Shown here: positions 1 through 8,362 of the stretch, piece after piece | Layout of the letters: every line of letters starts with the position of its first letter | Position numbering within the stretch: position 1 is the stretch's first letter | Origin: DATCJU01 sp036562635 | Lineage (GTDB): Bacteria > Actinomycetota > Actinomycetes > Mycobacteriales > Pseudonocardiaceae | DNA length: 38,751 nt | Direction of reading: 5' to 3' | NCBI GenBank assembly: GCA_036562635.1 | Contig: DATCJU010000141.1 | Span: 1 to 38,751 of the forward strand | Made by a program: the position numbers and the translations under genes | Notes under the pieces: model-generated | Database searches by the model: none | Seen by the model: only the letters and a program-made list of their open reading frames with translations | What the model was told of the DNA's origin: nothing

Positions 1-204
1 CAGCAGGTCGCACCGCACAAGGTCGGGAAGCCGTGGATCCGCCGACGTGGTGGGAAGCCCGCTCCGCTGCCCGAGGGCGTGGTGCTGCGGTTGGAGCTGA
101 CCAACGGGCGCATTCAACTGGTGCCGGTCGAGGACGCGCCGGTGCTGGCCGCCGCGATCGCACAGCGTGTCCTGTTGCGGCGCTCGCTGTCCGGCTCCCG
201 CTGA
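1..204 (+). CDS. C-terminal fragment of a membrane protein, paralogue of the next gene (5' end outside window)
   Basis: The window opens inside a reading frame that runs from base 1 to a TGA at 202-204. The 67 visible residues match the last part of the protein at 494-2317: both contain LPEG-VVLRLEL or LPEG-MVLRLEL followed by PVEDAPVLAAA and a closing Arg/Leu/Ser-rich tail. DNA similarity is high from about base 67 onward and continues roughly 35 bases past both stop codons (gcgaaggagggca), so this is a true DNA duplication rather than convergence. The fragment is the cytoplasmic tail that in the neighbour follows the last membrane segment. Function is unknown. The N-terminal part lies upstream of the window, so I cannot say whether this copy is intact. 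Confidence 0.8.
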   Translation, partial: QQVAPHKVGKPWIRRRGGKPAPLPEGVVLRLELTNGRIQLVPVEDAPVLAAAIAQRVLLRRSLSGSR

Positions 205-328
205 CCCAGCCGGGCGAAGGAGGGCAACAGCCACGCCTGGGGCACTCCGCAGTGGGTGAGCGAGCTCAGGGCGGTGCTGCCCTGCTCCGTCCGGAGTCCG
301 ACTGTCCGCGGTGATCCTTTTTCCTGAT

Positions 329-353
329 TCCGCCCCGTTGCGGGAGGGGCGGA
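329..353. repeat. Perfect 8-bp inverted repeat between the two paralogues
   Basis: TCCGCCCC (329-336) and GGGGCGGA (346-353) form a perfect stem around a 9-nt loop, 125 bases after the stop of the upstream paralogue. A T run lies on the 5' side (about 318-322), not the 3' side, so it does not look like a classical intrinsic terminator for the plus strand. The rest of 205-490 shows no gene. Confidence 0.4.
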
Positions 354-493
354 GGGTACGGTGCTGTCCCGGCGCCCCCGGTGCCTGGGGATCGTGAGCC
401 CGGCGGAAGCACAGCGGTGTGTCGGGTGCGGGGCTGGGGGGTGGCTGTGCGACCGGTGTGGGGCGGCCCGCTGAACCTGACTGGGAGGACGTG

Positions 494-2317
494 GTGATTT
501 CCCCTGCCCGCATCCCCGGGCCGGTTTCTCCGTCTGCTGCGGCGGCGCTGGCCGGGCGGTGGCGTCGGGCTTGGTTCCTGCTGCTCCTGAACGGTGTTCT
601 CGGTGCGCTGCTCGTCGTCGCGCTCGGTGTGGTGCTGGTGGTGTGGGGCGCCCAGGCCCGCGGCGGCTACTCCTGGTGGATGTGGCTGGGGCCGCTGCTG
701 AGCGCGCTGTGCGGCCTGCTCGTGCTGCCGAGCCGCAAGGAGCTGCTCACCCCGGACGAGTGGGGCGGGCACATCGCCGCGGTCTTCTTCCTGCAGTACC
801 TGGTCGGGATGCCGCTCAGCCACCTGGTCGCCTCCCCGGTGATCCCGGCGGACTGGTTCGTCTACGTCGGTGCGCTGATCGGCGTGCCGTACGTGCTGAG
901 CCGTGGCGCGGCCCTGGCGGGGCGACGGTTCTCCACCCCGTACGTCCCCGAGCTGGCCGAGACCCCCTTCCGGCTCGTCTTCCCGCTACGCGGCAAGGGT
1001 TCGACGCTGACCGTCGAGGCGGAGCGGCTGAGCTGGCGGTTGATGGTGCCGGAGATGGGTGTTCCGCCGGAGAGGAAGGGTGAGCTGGCGCTGCAGGACG
1101 TCGAGGCGGTCGGCGTGGTCTACGTCGGGCGCCGGACGGCACGTCCCGTGGCACTGGACGGGCTCCCGGAACGGATGGTGATCGGACCGGCGCTGATGCT
1201 GCGCGCCGGGGACGACACCGTCGCCCTGCCCACCGACGACGCCGAGCTTCTCGCCGACCTGCTGCGCCGCCGGACGGCGCTGGTCGTCGGGCGGGCACCC
1301 CGGCCGTGGCACCCGGAGCTGGACCCGTCGGCGCCGGAGACGCCCGCCCCGACCTCGCCGGGAGCCGGGGACGGGGAGTCCACGCCGTCCGTCTCCCCGG
1401 CCGGTGAGGTGACCTTCGACCTGGCCCGCGACGGCGACCGCCGCGTCGAGGTCCTGTACCCGGAGACGGCCGACCGGTTCCTGCCCACCCGGTTGCCGGG
1501 TCCGGTGTCCTTCGCCGCTGCCCGGCACCTGGCGCCCGGGTGGCGGGCGGCACAGCCCCTGCTGGTGTTGGCCATGGTGGTGGTGCCCTGGTTCTGGGTG
1601 GCGTTCACCGTGCTCATCGCGGTCATCGCGACCATGGGCCTCGGCCGGTTCCTGCCTCCGCTGGCCGTGCCTCCGGTGTTGGCCGTCGTGATCTGGTGGG
1701 TCGCCTTCGGTGGGGCGCGGGGCCGTCGTCTCGTCCTCCGCCCGGCGGAGTGGGGGAGCCGGGTGTTGCTCGTCGACATCCTCCTGACGCTGTTCGTGCT
1801 GGTGCCGGCAGGAGGGTGGGGGTCCTCCGACCCCGGGTTCAGCCTGGGCGTGACCCTGGGCGGGGGACTGGTGGCGTTCACGGTGCAGGGCCTGCTGGTG
1901 CGGTCGGCACGCCGCCGGCTCGACCTGGACGACCCGGTCGTCGGGGGTTCCCGGTTCGTGCTTCGGCGTCGGTTGCGGAGGGGGGAGGTCGGCGCGGTGG
2001 AGCTGCGCTCCGATCAGGTGGCCTGGGAGGTCCCGCTGCGGTGCCGGGAACGGGCCGCGGCCGGTGTCGTGCCGTTGGCCGAACTGGTGCGGGTGTCCTA
2101 CCAGCCGGCGTTGCCGCACGAGGTCGGACAGCCGTGGGCCCACCGGGCCGACGGTGAGGCGCTTCCGCTGCCCGAGGGCATGGTGCTGCGGTTGGAGCTG
2201 GCCGACGGGCGCACCCAACTGCTGCCGGTCGAGGACGCGCCGGTGCTGGCCGCCGCGCTCGCGCAGCGTGTCCTGCTGCTGCGCTCGCTGTCCCGATCCA
2301 CCATCGCCTCCCGCTGA
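494..2317 (+). CDS. Multi-pass membrane protein with two homologous halves, function unknown
   Basis: About 607 residues. I place the start at GTG 494 because GGGAGG sits at 483-488. GTG 491 is equally possible, and the frame stays open back to 419. The protein is internally duplicated. Each half begins with a PGPVS segment (RIPGPVS near the N-terminus, RLPGPVS near residue 335), continues with three to four hydrophobic helices, and ends with a soluble segment containing a related L-E/D-D-A-x-L-A-A/D-L-L tail. About eight membrane segments are visible overall, and a Pro/Thr/Ser-rich linker joins the halves. No catalytic motif is apparent. The fragment at 1-204 is a tandem paralogue. No family is recognised. 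A structural or sensor role would be a guess. Confidence 0.8.
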   Translation: MISPARIPGPVSPSAAAALAGRWRRAWFLLLLNGVLGALLVVALGVVLVVWGAQARGGYSWWMWLGPLLSALCGLLVLPSRKELLTPDEWGGHIAAVFFLQYLVGMPLSHLVASPVIPADWFVYVGALIGVPYVLSRGAALAGRRFSTPYVPELAETPFRLVFPLRGKGSTLTVEAERLSWRLMVPEMGVPPERKGELALQDVEAVGVVYVGRRTARPVALDGLPERMVIGPALMLRAGDDTVALPTDDAELLADLLRRRTALVVGRAPRPWHPELDPSAPETPAPTSPGAGDGESTPSVSPAGEVTFDLARDGDRRVEVLYPETADRFLPTRLPGPVSFAAARHLAPGWRAAQPLLVLAMVVVPWFWVAFTVLIAVIATMGLGRFLPPLAVPPVLAVVIWWVAFGGARGRRLVLRPAEWGSRVLLVDILLTLFVLVPAGGWGSSDPGFSLGVTLGGGLVAFTVQGLLVRSARRRLDLDDPVVGGSRFVLRRRLRRGEVGAVELRSDQVAWEVPLRCRERAAAGVVPLAELVRVSYQPALPHEVGQPWAHRADGEALPLPEGMVLRLELADGRTQLLPVEDAPVLAAALAQRVLLLRSLSRSTIASR

Positions 2318-2348
2318 CCCGCTCGGCGAAGGAGGGCAGCAGTCACCG

Positions 2349-2380
2349 CCGGGGCCCCGCCGTGGTGCGGTCGGCCCCGG
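2349..2380. terminator. Bidirectional hairpin between convergent genes
   Basis: CCGGGGCC (2349-2356) pairs perfectly with GGCCCCGG (2373-2380) around a 16-nt loop. It lies between the membrane-protein gene ending at 2317 and the opposite-strand gene ending at 2408. There is no T run on either side. Confidence 0.5.
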
Positions 2381-2407
2381 GAGCTGCGCGATGAGCACCG
2401 GGCGTGG

Positions 2408-2848
2408 TCAGCGCACGGCCTCGAGCTGGTCCTCGGCGTCCAGGGTGGCCGCCAGGGCGTTCAGTGCCTCGCCGGGCTCGGTGCCGCGGGCACACAACTC
2501 CAGGAGCTGCTCCCGGTCCACGCCGAGATCGTCGAGCAGCTCGGCGTCCCCGACCGGTCCGCGGGAGTGCGAGTCCACCTCCGCGGCCTCCAGCAGCATC
2601 TCCCCGTAGGCGCTGCGCGACGCCGCGAGCCCGTCGGAGACCACGGCCCGTGGCTCGTCGTCCGCGTCGATCCGCAGGATGCCGAACCAGGCGCCCTCCT
2701 GCTCGACCAGCAACAGCACCGGGTCCTCGTCGGCGGACTCCCGCATCAGGTCGGCCAGGTCGTCGAGGGTCTCCACCTCGTCCAGGTCGACCTCCTCCAC
2801 CGTCCAGCGGCCGGCCGACCGGAACATCAGCGCGGTGAAGTAGCTCAT
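2408..2848 (-). CDS. tRNA adenosine deaminase-associated protein family
   Basis: 146 residues from ATG at 2848, preceded on the minus strand by a GGAGAGGA-type ribosome binding site. An in-frame extension to 2944 is rejected because it lacks conserved features. The protein is acidic and matches the actinobacterial family that usually sits beside tadA: N-terminal MSYFTALMF, an acidic VDLDEVETLDDLADLMRE helix, DPVLLLVEQEGAWFGILRID, then a VSD...AYGEMLL segment and a C-terminal DLGVDREQLLELC helix. The biochemical role of the family is not established and the name rests on genomic association. No tadA gene is visible here, and the neighbours (membrane protein, P450) give no further clue. Confidence 0.8.
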   Translation of the reverse strand: MSYFTALMFRSAGRWTVEEVDLDEVETLDDLADLMRESADEDPVLLLVEQEGAWFGILRIDADDEPRAVVSDGLAASRSAYGEMLLEAAEVDSHSRGPVGDAELLDDLGVDREQLLELCARGTEPGEALNALAATLDAEDQLEAVR

Positions 2849-3118
2849 CGGGGTGGTCCTCTCCTGCCTCTGCGCGTCGACGGTTCCCACCTGGTGTTCC
2901 CGCTCAGCCGTCGTGGGCTTCGGGGATGGGCCTGCCGGATACATCGGCAGGCACGGCGACCGTTTTCAGGGTTTCCGGTCCTCAGTCAGAGGTTGCCCTG
3001 TCACCTCCGCTCACGCTGCCTCGATCGGACGAATCGGTTCGAAGCGGCAGACGTGAGGGGGGCTCGTGTTGTTCGCTGGTGGTGGTGCCGCGTGGGCGGT
3101 GGGACGAAAGGGGGGAGG

Positions 3119-4357
<1,239 letters not shown>

Positions 4358-4361
4358 CCCG

Positions 4362-4457
4362 CCGGTACCGGGTCCCGTACCGGGGCCTGCCCCGAGGTGT
4401 CACGGGCGCCAGGCGCCCGAGGGGTCCGCACCCGGTGGACCACCGCACCGGGTGCGG
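4362..4457. repeat. Cluster of three perfect inverted repeats between P450 and bioA
   Basis: Three dyads follow one another: CCGGTAC (4362-4368) with GTACCGG (4377-4383); CGGGCGCC-A-GGCGCCCG (4403-4419); and CCGCACCCGGT (4426-4436) with ACCGGGTGCGG (4447-4457). The third also contains an alternative centre, CGGTGG-A-CCACCG (4433-4445). The first probably terminates P450 transcription. The others may be terminators or operator sites ahead of the bioA promoter. Confidence 0.55.
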
Positions 4458-4513
4458 GGCGGTACCCGGGCGGTGCAGGGGCCTTGTCGCGGATCGGCCC
4501 GGCGCGGGCCGGT

Positions 4514-4519
4514 TAGGCT
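4514..4519 (+). promoter_or_regulatory. -10 element of a probable leaderless bioA promoter
   Basis: TAGGCT ends 8 nt before the bioA GTG at 4528, so transcription should start at or next to the start codon. There is no purine-rich ribosome binding site in the gap. I see no good -35 hexamer at the usual spacing. Confidence 0.55.
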
Positions 4520-4527
4520 CCGCCACC

Positions 4528-5820
4528 GTGACGCCGCAGGAACTGCTCGCCCTGGACCGTGCGCATGTCTGGCACCCCTACGCCCCGATGCCCGGGACGC
4601 AGGAGCCGCTGTTGGTGGAGTCCGCCTCCGGAGTGCGGCTGCGGTTGGCCGAACCGGTCGACGGGGTACGGGAACTGGTGGACGGCATGTCCTCGTGGTG
4701 GGCCGCCATCCACGGCTACCGCCACCCGGTGCTCGACGCGGCGGCCCGGGAGCAGCTCGACCGGATGAGCCACGTCATGTTCGGCGGGCTCACCCACGAG
4801 CCGGCCATCCGCCTGGCCACCCGGCTCGTCGAGATCACCCCCGATCCGCTGCGGCACGTGTTCCTGTGCGACTCCGGCTCGGTGTCGGTCGAGGTCGCGA
4901 TCAAGATGTGCCTGCAGTACTGGCGCTCGCTCGGGCGACCGGAGAAGCGCCGGCTGCTGACCTGGCGCGGCGGCTACCACGGCGACACCTTCCACCCGAT
5001 GAGCGTGTGCGACCCCGAGGGCGGTATGCACAGCCTGTGGCGGGGTGTGCTGCCCGAGCAGGTGTTCGCCGACGAGCCCCCGGCGGGGTTCGACGCGGAC
5101 GTGGACCCCGCCTACGTCCAGCACCTGGCGGACCTGGTGGAGCAGCACGCCGACGAGCTGGCCGCGGTGATCGTGGAACCCGTGGTGCAGGGTGCCGGCG
5201 GCATGCGCTTCCACAACCCCCGCTACCTGCACGTGCTCCGCGAACTCACCCTCGCCCACGACGTCCTGCTGGTCTTCGACGAGATCGCCACCGGTTTCGG
5301 GCGCAGCGGTGCGCTGTTCGCCGCCGACCACGCCGGGATCAGCCCCGACGTGATGTGCCTGGGCAAGGCCCTCACCGGCGGCTACCTGACCATGGCCGCC
5401 ACACTGTGCACGTCCCGGGTGGCCGACGGTATCTCCACCGGTGAGGTGCCGGTGCTCGCACACGGCCCCACCTTCATGGGCAACCCACTGGCCGCGGCGA
5501 TCGCCAACGCCTCCCTCGACCTGCTGCTCGGCCAGGACTGGGCCGGCCGGGTGCGTCGGATCGAGGAGGGGCTGCGGACCGGGTTGGCTCCGGCGGCGGA
5601 ACTGCCCGGGGTGGTCGACGTGCGGGTGCTCGGCGCCATCGGCGTGGTCCAGCTCGACCACCCGGTCGACATGGCCGCCGCCACCAAGGCCGCGGTGCAG
5701 CACGGGGTGTGGCTGCGCCCGTTCCGCGACCTGGTGTACACCATGCCGCCCTACGTCACCGAGGACGAGGACGTGGCACGGATCGCCCGGGCGGTGGTCG
5801 CCGCCGCGGCGGCGGGCTGA
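4528..5820 (+). CDS. bioA: Adenosylmethionine--8-amino-7-oxononanoate aminotransferase (DAPA synthase)
   Basis: 430 residues, full length for BioA. It transfers the amino group of S-adenosylmethionine to KAPA, giving DAPA in biotin synthesis, with PLP as cofactor. The N-terminal WHPYAPM motif is a BioA hallmark lining the substrate site. Also visible are GMSSWW near residue 55, the GSVSVE phosphate-binding turn, WRGGYHGDT, the FDEIATGFGRSG cofactor segment, and Lys280 in CLGKALTGG, the expected PLP Schiff-base lysine. The GTG start fits the family N-terminus and is favoured by the -10 hexamer 8 nt upstream. bioD and bioB follow on the same strand, but a reverse-strand redoxin separates bioA from bioD, so they are not one simple operon. 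Confidence 0.96.
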   Translation: MTPQELLALDRAHVWHPYAPMPGTQEPLLVESASGVRLRLAEPVDGVRELVDGMSSWWAAIHGYRHPVLDAAAREQLDRMSHVMFGGLTHEPAIRLATRLVEITPDPLRHVFLCDSGSVSVEVAIKMCLQYWRSLGRPEKRRLLTWRGGYHGDTFHPMSVCDPEGGMHSLWRGVLPEQVFADEPPAGFDADVDPAYVQHLADLVEQHADELAAVIVEPVVQGAGGMRFHNPRYLHVLRELTLAHDVLLVFDEIATGFGRSGALFAADHAGISPDVMCLGKALTGGYLTMAATLCTSRVADGISTGEVPVLAHGPTFMGNPLAAAIANASLDLLLGQDWAGRVRRIEEGLRTGLAPAAELPGVVDVRVLGAIGVVQLDHPVDMAAATKAAVQHGVWLRPFRDLVYTMPPYVTEDEDVARIARAVVAAAAAG

Positions 5821-5827
5821 CGTCCGC

Positions 5828-6094
5828 TCAGCCCGCCGGGCGGAGCGCGGCGGCCAGTTCGGCGTCGGTCGGCTCGACCAGGATGCCGCCGTCCGGCAGC
5901 ACGACGACCGGGATGTTGCGCCGCCCCGACAGCTCCACGGCCCTGGCCCGGGCCACCTCGTCGTGCTCGACGTCGATCTCCGTGAACGGAACGCCGTTGC
6001 GGCGCAGCCAGGCCGTGGCCCGGCGGCAGTCCCCGCACCACTGTGCCCCGTACACGATCACCTGCTCGTTGTTCCGTTCTGCGCTCTCGGCCAC
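5828..6094 (-). CDS. Glutaredoxin / mycoredoxin-like protein
   Basis: 88 residues from GTG at 6094. A single thioredoxin-fold domain: beta strand QVIVYGAQ, active-site W-C20-G-D-C23, then the NIPVVVLPDG segment carrying the cis-proline, and a C-terminal DAELAAAL helix. It resembles actinobacterial mycoredoxins, which reduce mycothiol mixed disulfides, although those I recall usually carry other residues between the cysteines. It lies between bioA and bioD on the opposite strand, ending 8 bases past the bioA stop and diverging from bioD over 52 bp. The minus-strand TAACGT lies 7 nt from the start. A role in Fe-S or disulfide maintenance for BioB is only suggested by position. Confidence 0.85.
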   Translation of the reverse strand: MAESAERNNEQVIVYGAQWCGDCRRATAWLRRNGVPFTEIDVEHDEVARARAVELSGRRNIPVVVLPDGGILVEPTDAELAAALRPAG

Positions 6095-6101
6095 GCCGGG
6101 C

Positions 6102-6107
6102 ACGTTA
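6102..6107 (-). promoter_or_regulatory. -10 element of a probable leaderless promoter for the redoxin gene
   Basis: On the minus strand TAACGT (6107 to 6102) is followed by 7 nt and the GTG start at 6094. The same hexamer and nearly the same spacing precede the LON-domain gene at 10676. Confidence 0.45.
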
Positions 6108-6132
6108 CCCGTCCGAGTCGGGCGGGGGGACG

Positions 6133-6138
6133 TAGCCT
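6133..6138 (+). promoter_or_regulatory. -10 element of a probable leaderless bioD promoter
   Basis: TAGCCT, then 8 nt, then GTG at 6147: the same geometry as bioA. No Shine-Dalgarno sequence lies between. The divergent redoxin promoter is about 30 bp away, so the two share one 52-bp control region. Confidence 0.55.
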
Positions 6139-6146
6139 GATCGACC

Positions 6147-6863
6147 GTGACTCTGCTCGTGATCACCGCGACCGGTACCGGGGTGGGCAAGACGGTGGTG
6201 ACCGCCGCGGTGGCCGCGCTGGCCCGGGCCCAGGGGCGGCGGGTCGCCGTGTTCAAACCCGCCCAGACCGGGGTGGGTGACGACGAACCGGGAGACGTCG
6301 ACGAAGTGGTCCGGCTGGCCGGCCCGGTGACCCGGCGGGAGCTGGCCCGGTACCCCGACCCGCTGTCCCCGGCGACCGCGGCGCGTCGCGCGGGGATGCC
6401 TCCGGTGCGGCCTCCGGCGATGGCCACGGCGGCCGGCCGACTCGCCGAGATCCACGACCTGGTGCTGGTGGAAGGGGCCGGAGGGCTGCTGGTGCGCTTC
6501 GACGACCGGGGCGGCACCCTGGCCGACGCGGCCTGGGCGCTGGGGGCGCCGGTGCTGGTGGTGGTGCCGGCCGGCCTCGGCACACTCAACGCCACCGCTC
6601 TGACCGTCGAGGCGTTGCGGCACCGTGGCATTCCCTGTCCGGGCCTGGTGATCGGCAGCTGGCCGCGGGAGCCGGACCTGGCCGCCCGGTGCAACCTGGT
6701 CGACCTGCCCGAGGTGGCCGGGGTGCCGCTGCTGGGGGTGCTCCCGGAGGGCGCGGGCCGGCTGTCCCGTGAGGAGTTCCTGACCGTGGCACGTCGGGGC
6801 CTGGCTCCCGAGCTGGGCGGTGAGTTCGACGCCGCGGCGTTCACCGCCCAGTACGCTGCGTGA
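6147..6863 (+). CDS. bioD: Dethiobiotin synthetase
   Basis: 238 residues. BioD closes the ureido ring: DAPA plus CO2 plus ATP gives dethiobiotin. The N-terminal P-loop GTGVGKT is at residues 10-16, followed by VAVFKPAQTGV (the Lys of the family motif KP-x-x-T-G). LVEGAGGLLVRF is the conserved EGAGG segment, and PVLVVVPAGLGTLNAT is the GLGT-x-N motif for nucleotide and DAPA binding. The GTG start matches the usual MTLLVITATGTGVGKT opening. bioB starts 157 bp downstream with its own ribosome binding site. Confidence 0.96.
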   Translation: MTLLVITATGTGVGKTVVTAAVAALARAQGRRVAVFKPAQTGVGDDEPGDVDEVVRLAGPVTRRELARYPDPLSPATAARRAGMPPVRPPAMATAAGRLAEIHDLVLVEGAGGLLVRFDDRGGTLADAAWALGAPVLVVVPAGLGTLNATALTVEALRHRGIPCPGLVIGSWPREPDLAARCNLVDLPEVAGVPLLGVLPEGAGRLSREEFLTVARRGLAPELGGEFDAAAFTAQYAA

Positions 6864-6905
6864 GCGATCCGGTTCCGTGCCGCTGTCCTGACCCGTGGTA
6901 CCCGC

Positions 6906-6935
6906 TTGACCCGGGGTGCCGGCCGACGGTACGAG
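6906..6935 (+). promoter_or_regulatory. Possible bioB promoter
   Basis: TTGACC (6906-6911) and TACGAG (6930-6935) are separated by 18 nt, a plausible housekeeping arrangement although the -10 lacks its terminal T. The predicted start would leave a leader of about 80 nt before bioB. Confidence 0.3.
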
Positions 6936-7020
6936 GAGGGGCCGGAGTGCACTTCGCTGCGGCGCCGAGGCGGGGTGCGGTGGACCGAGGCGCGCCCGGG
7001 CGACCACGAGGAGGGTCACG

Positions 7021-8064
7021 TTGACCACGGCATCGGAACAGGCCACCGACAGCACCCCGGCCGACGGGACCGACATCCTGGCGATCGCCAGGGAGCAGGT
7101 GCTGGAGCGTGGGGAGGGCCTCACCGAGCAGCAGGTATTGCAGGTGCTGCGCCTGCCGGACGAGCGGTTGACGGACCTGCTCCAGCTCGCCCACGAGGTC
7201 CGCATGCGGTGGTGCGGCCCGGAGGTCGAGGTCGAGGGCATCGTCAGCGTCAAGACCGGTGGCTGCCCGGAGGACTGCCACTTCTGCTCGCAGTCCGGCC
7301 GGTTCCCCACCCCGGTGCGCGCCGCCTGGCTCGACATCCCCGGTCTGGTGGAGGCGGCGAAGCAGACCGCGGCGACCGGGGCCACCGAGTTCTGCATCGT
7401 CGCGGCGGTGCGTGGGCCCGACGCCCGGCTGATGTCCCAGGTGCGGGCGGGCGTCGAGGCGATCCGCGCCGCCGGCCTGGACATCAACATCGCCTGCTCG
7501 CTGGGCATGCTCACCGCCGAGCAGGTCGCCGAGCTGGTCGACATGGGTGTGCACCGGTACAACCACAACCTGGAGACCGCCCGCTCCCACTTCCCCAAGG
7601 TGGTCACCACCCACACCTGGGAGGAGCGCTGGGAGACCCTCCGCATGGTGCGTGACTCCGGTATGGAGGTCTGCTGCGGCGGCATCCTCGGCATGGGCGA
7701 GACCGTCGAGCAGCGCGCCGAGTTCGCCGCCCAGCTCGCCGAACTGGACCCGCACGAGGTGCCGCTGAACTTCCTCATCCCGCAGCCGGGCACGCCGTTC
7801 GAGGACTACCCGCCGGTCGAACCCCGGGATGCGCTGCGCACCGTGGCCGCGTTCCGGCTGGCCATGCCGCGCACCATGCTGCGCTTCGCCGGTGGGCGCG
7901 AGTTCACCCTGGGTGACCTGGGGGCGAAGCAGGGCATGCTCGGTGGCATCAACGCGATCATCGTCGGCAACTACCTGACCAACCTGGGGCGACCGGCCCA
8001 GGAGGATCTGGACATGCTCGCCGAGCTGAAGATGCCCATCAAGGCGTTGAACCAGACGCTGTGA
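7021..8064 (+). CDS. bioB: Biotin synthase (radical SAM)
   Basis: 347 residues. It inserts sulfur into dethiobiotin using a [4Fe-4S]/SAM cluster and a sacrificial Fe-S cluster. The radical-SAM motif C82-PED-C86-HF-C89 lies in SVKTGGCPEDCHFCSQSG. YNHNLET, GGILGMGET and NFLIPQPGTPF are further BioB landmarks. I choose TTG 7021 because GAGGAGGG (7008-7015) stands 5 nt before it and the N-terminus is about the expected length. A TTG start is unusual and may limit translation. It is followed after 10 bp by the auxiliary protein BsaP, which suggests co-expression. Confidence 0.97.
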   Translation: MTTASEQATDSTPADGTDILAIAREQVLERGEGLTEQQVLQVLRLPDERLTDLLQLAHEVRMRWCGPEVEVEGIVSVKTGGCPEDCHFCSQSGRFPTPVRAAWLDIPGLVEAAKQTAATGATEFCIVAAVRGPDARLMSQVRAGVEAIRAAGLDINIACSLGMLTAEQVAELVDMGVHRYNHNLETARSHFPKVVTTHTWEERWETLRMVRDSGMEVCCGGILGMGETVEQRAEFAAQLAELDPHEVPLNFLIPQPGTPFEDYPPVEPRDALRTVAAFRLAMPRTMLRFAGGREFTLGDLGAKQGMLGGINAIIVGNYLTNLGRPAQEDLDMLAELKMPIKALNQTL

Positions 8065-8074
8065 GGGGCGTGCG

Positions 8075-8293
8075 GTGACCGAGGAACAGAGCTACTGCGG
8101 CTGGTGCGGCAAGCCGACGGGCGAGTCGGGGGAGTCGGACGAACACGCGGTCTGTGCGCGGCGGCGGGTGATCGCTCCGCCGCGGTACTGCGCGGCGTGT
8201 GCCCGGCGCATGGTGGTGCAGGTGACCCCGGCGGGGTGGTCGGCCCGGTGCAGTGTGCACGGCACGATCACGTCCGACGCCGCAACGGGGTGA
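8075..8293 (+). CDS. bsaP: Biotin synthase auxiliary protein
   Basis: 72 residues with six cysteines: C8-x2-C11, C27 (after His24), C39-x2-C42 and C59, an arrangement suited to binding an Fe-S cluster or zinc. It follows bioB by 10 bp, the position of Rv1590 behind bioB in M. tuberculosis. That protein was reported as an auxiliary factor needed by actinobacterial BioB to convert dethiobiotin to biotin. Identification here rests on position, size and Cys pattern. GTG 8075 is preceded by GAGGGG. A strong hairpin follows the stop, closing the bioB-bsaP unit. Confidence 0.85.
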   Translation: MTEEQSYCGWCGKPTGESGESDEHAVCARRRVIAPPRYCAACARRMVVQVTPAGWSARCSVHGTITSDAATG

Positions 8294-8298
8294 CGACC
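8260..8298 (+). repeat. Imperfect direct repeat, copy 1 (3' end of bsaP)
   Basis: CGGCACGATCACGTCC (8260-8275) and TGACGACC (8291-8298) reappear in the same order at 9218-9233 and 9255-9262. Copy 1 covers the last bsaP codons and its stop. Upstream, CGGTGC is also shared before a small length difference. Confidence 0.55.
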
Positions 8299-8327
8299 GC
8301 ACGAGGACGGAAGCAGGTACGAGATCG

Positions 8328-8362
8328 ACCGCGGCCGGTGGGCACCACCCACCGGCCGCGGT
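8328..8362 (+). terminator. Strong terminator hairpin of bioB-bsaP
   Basis: A perfect 15-bp stem: ACCGCGGCCGGTGGG (8328-8342) with CCCACCGGCCGCGGT (8348-8362) and a 5-nt loop, 34 bp after the bsaP stop. No T tract follows. Confidence 0.8.

Noticed and set aside
419..493. Upstream start (GTG 419) for the duplicated membrane protein
   Set aside because: No ribosome binding site there; GGGAGG before 491/494 and the alignment of the two internal halves favour the later start.
2567..3118. N-terminal extension of the P450 frame
   Set aside because: Would overlap the opposite-strand gene and adds about 184 residues absent from P450s; ATG 3119 fits the family.
4358..7020. BirA or BioQ operator for the biotin genes
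   Set aside because: No match to the inverted repeats I know for these regulators near bioA, bioD or bioB.
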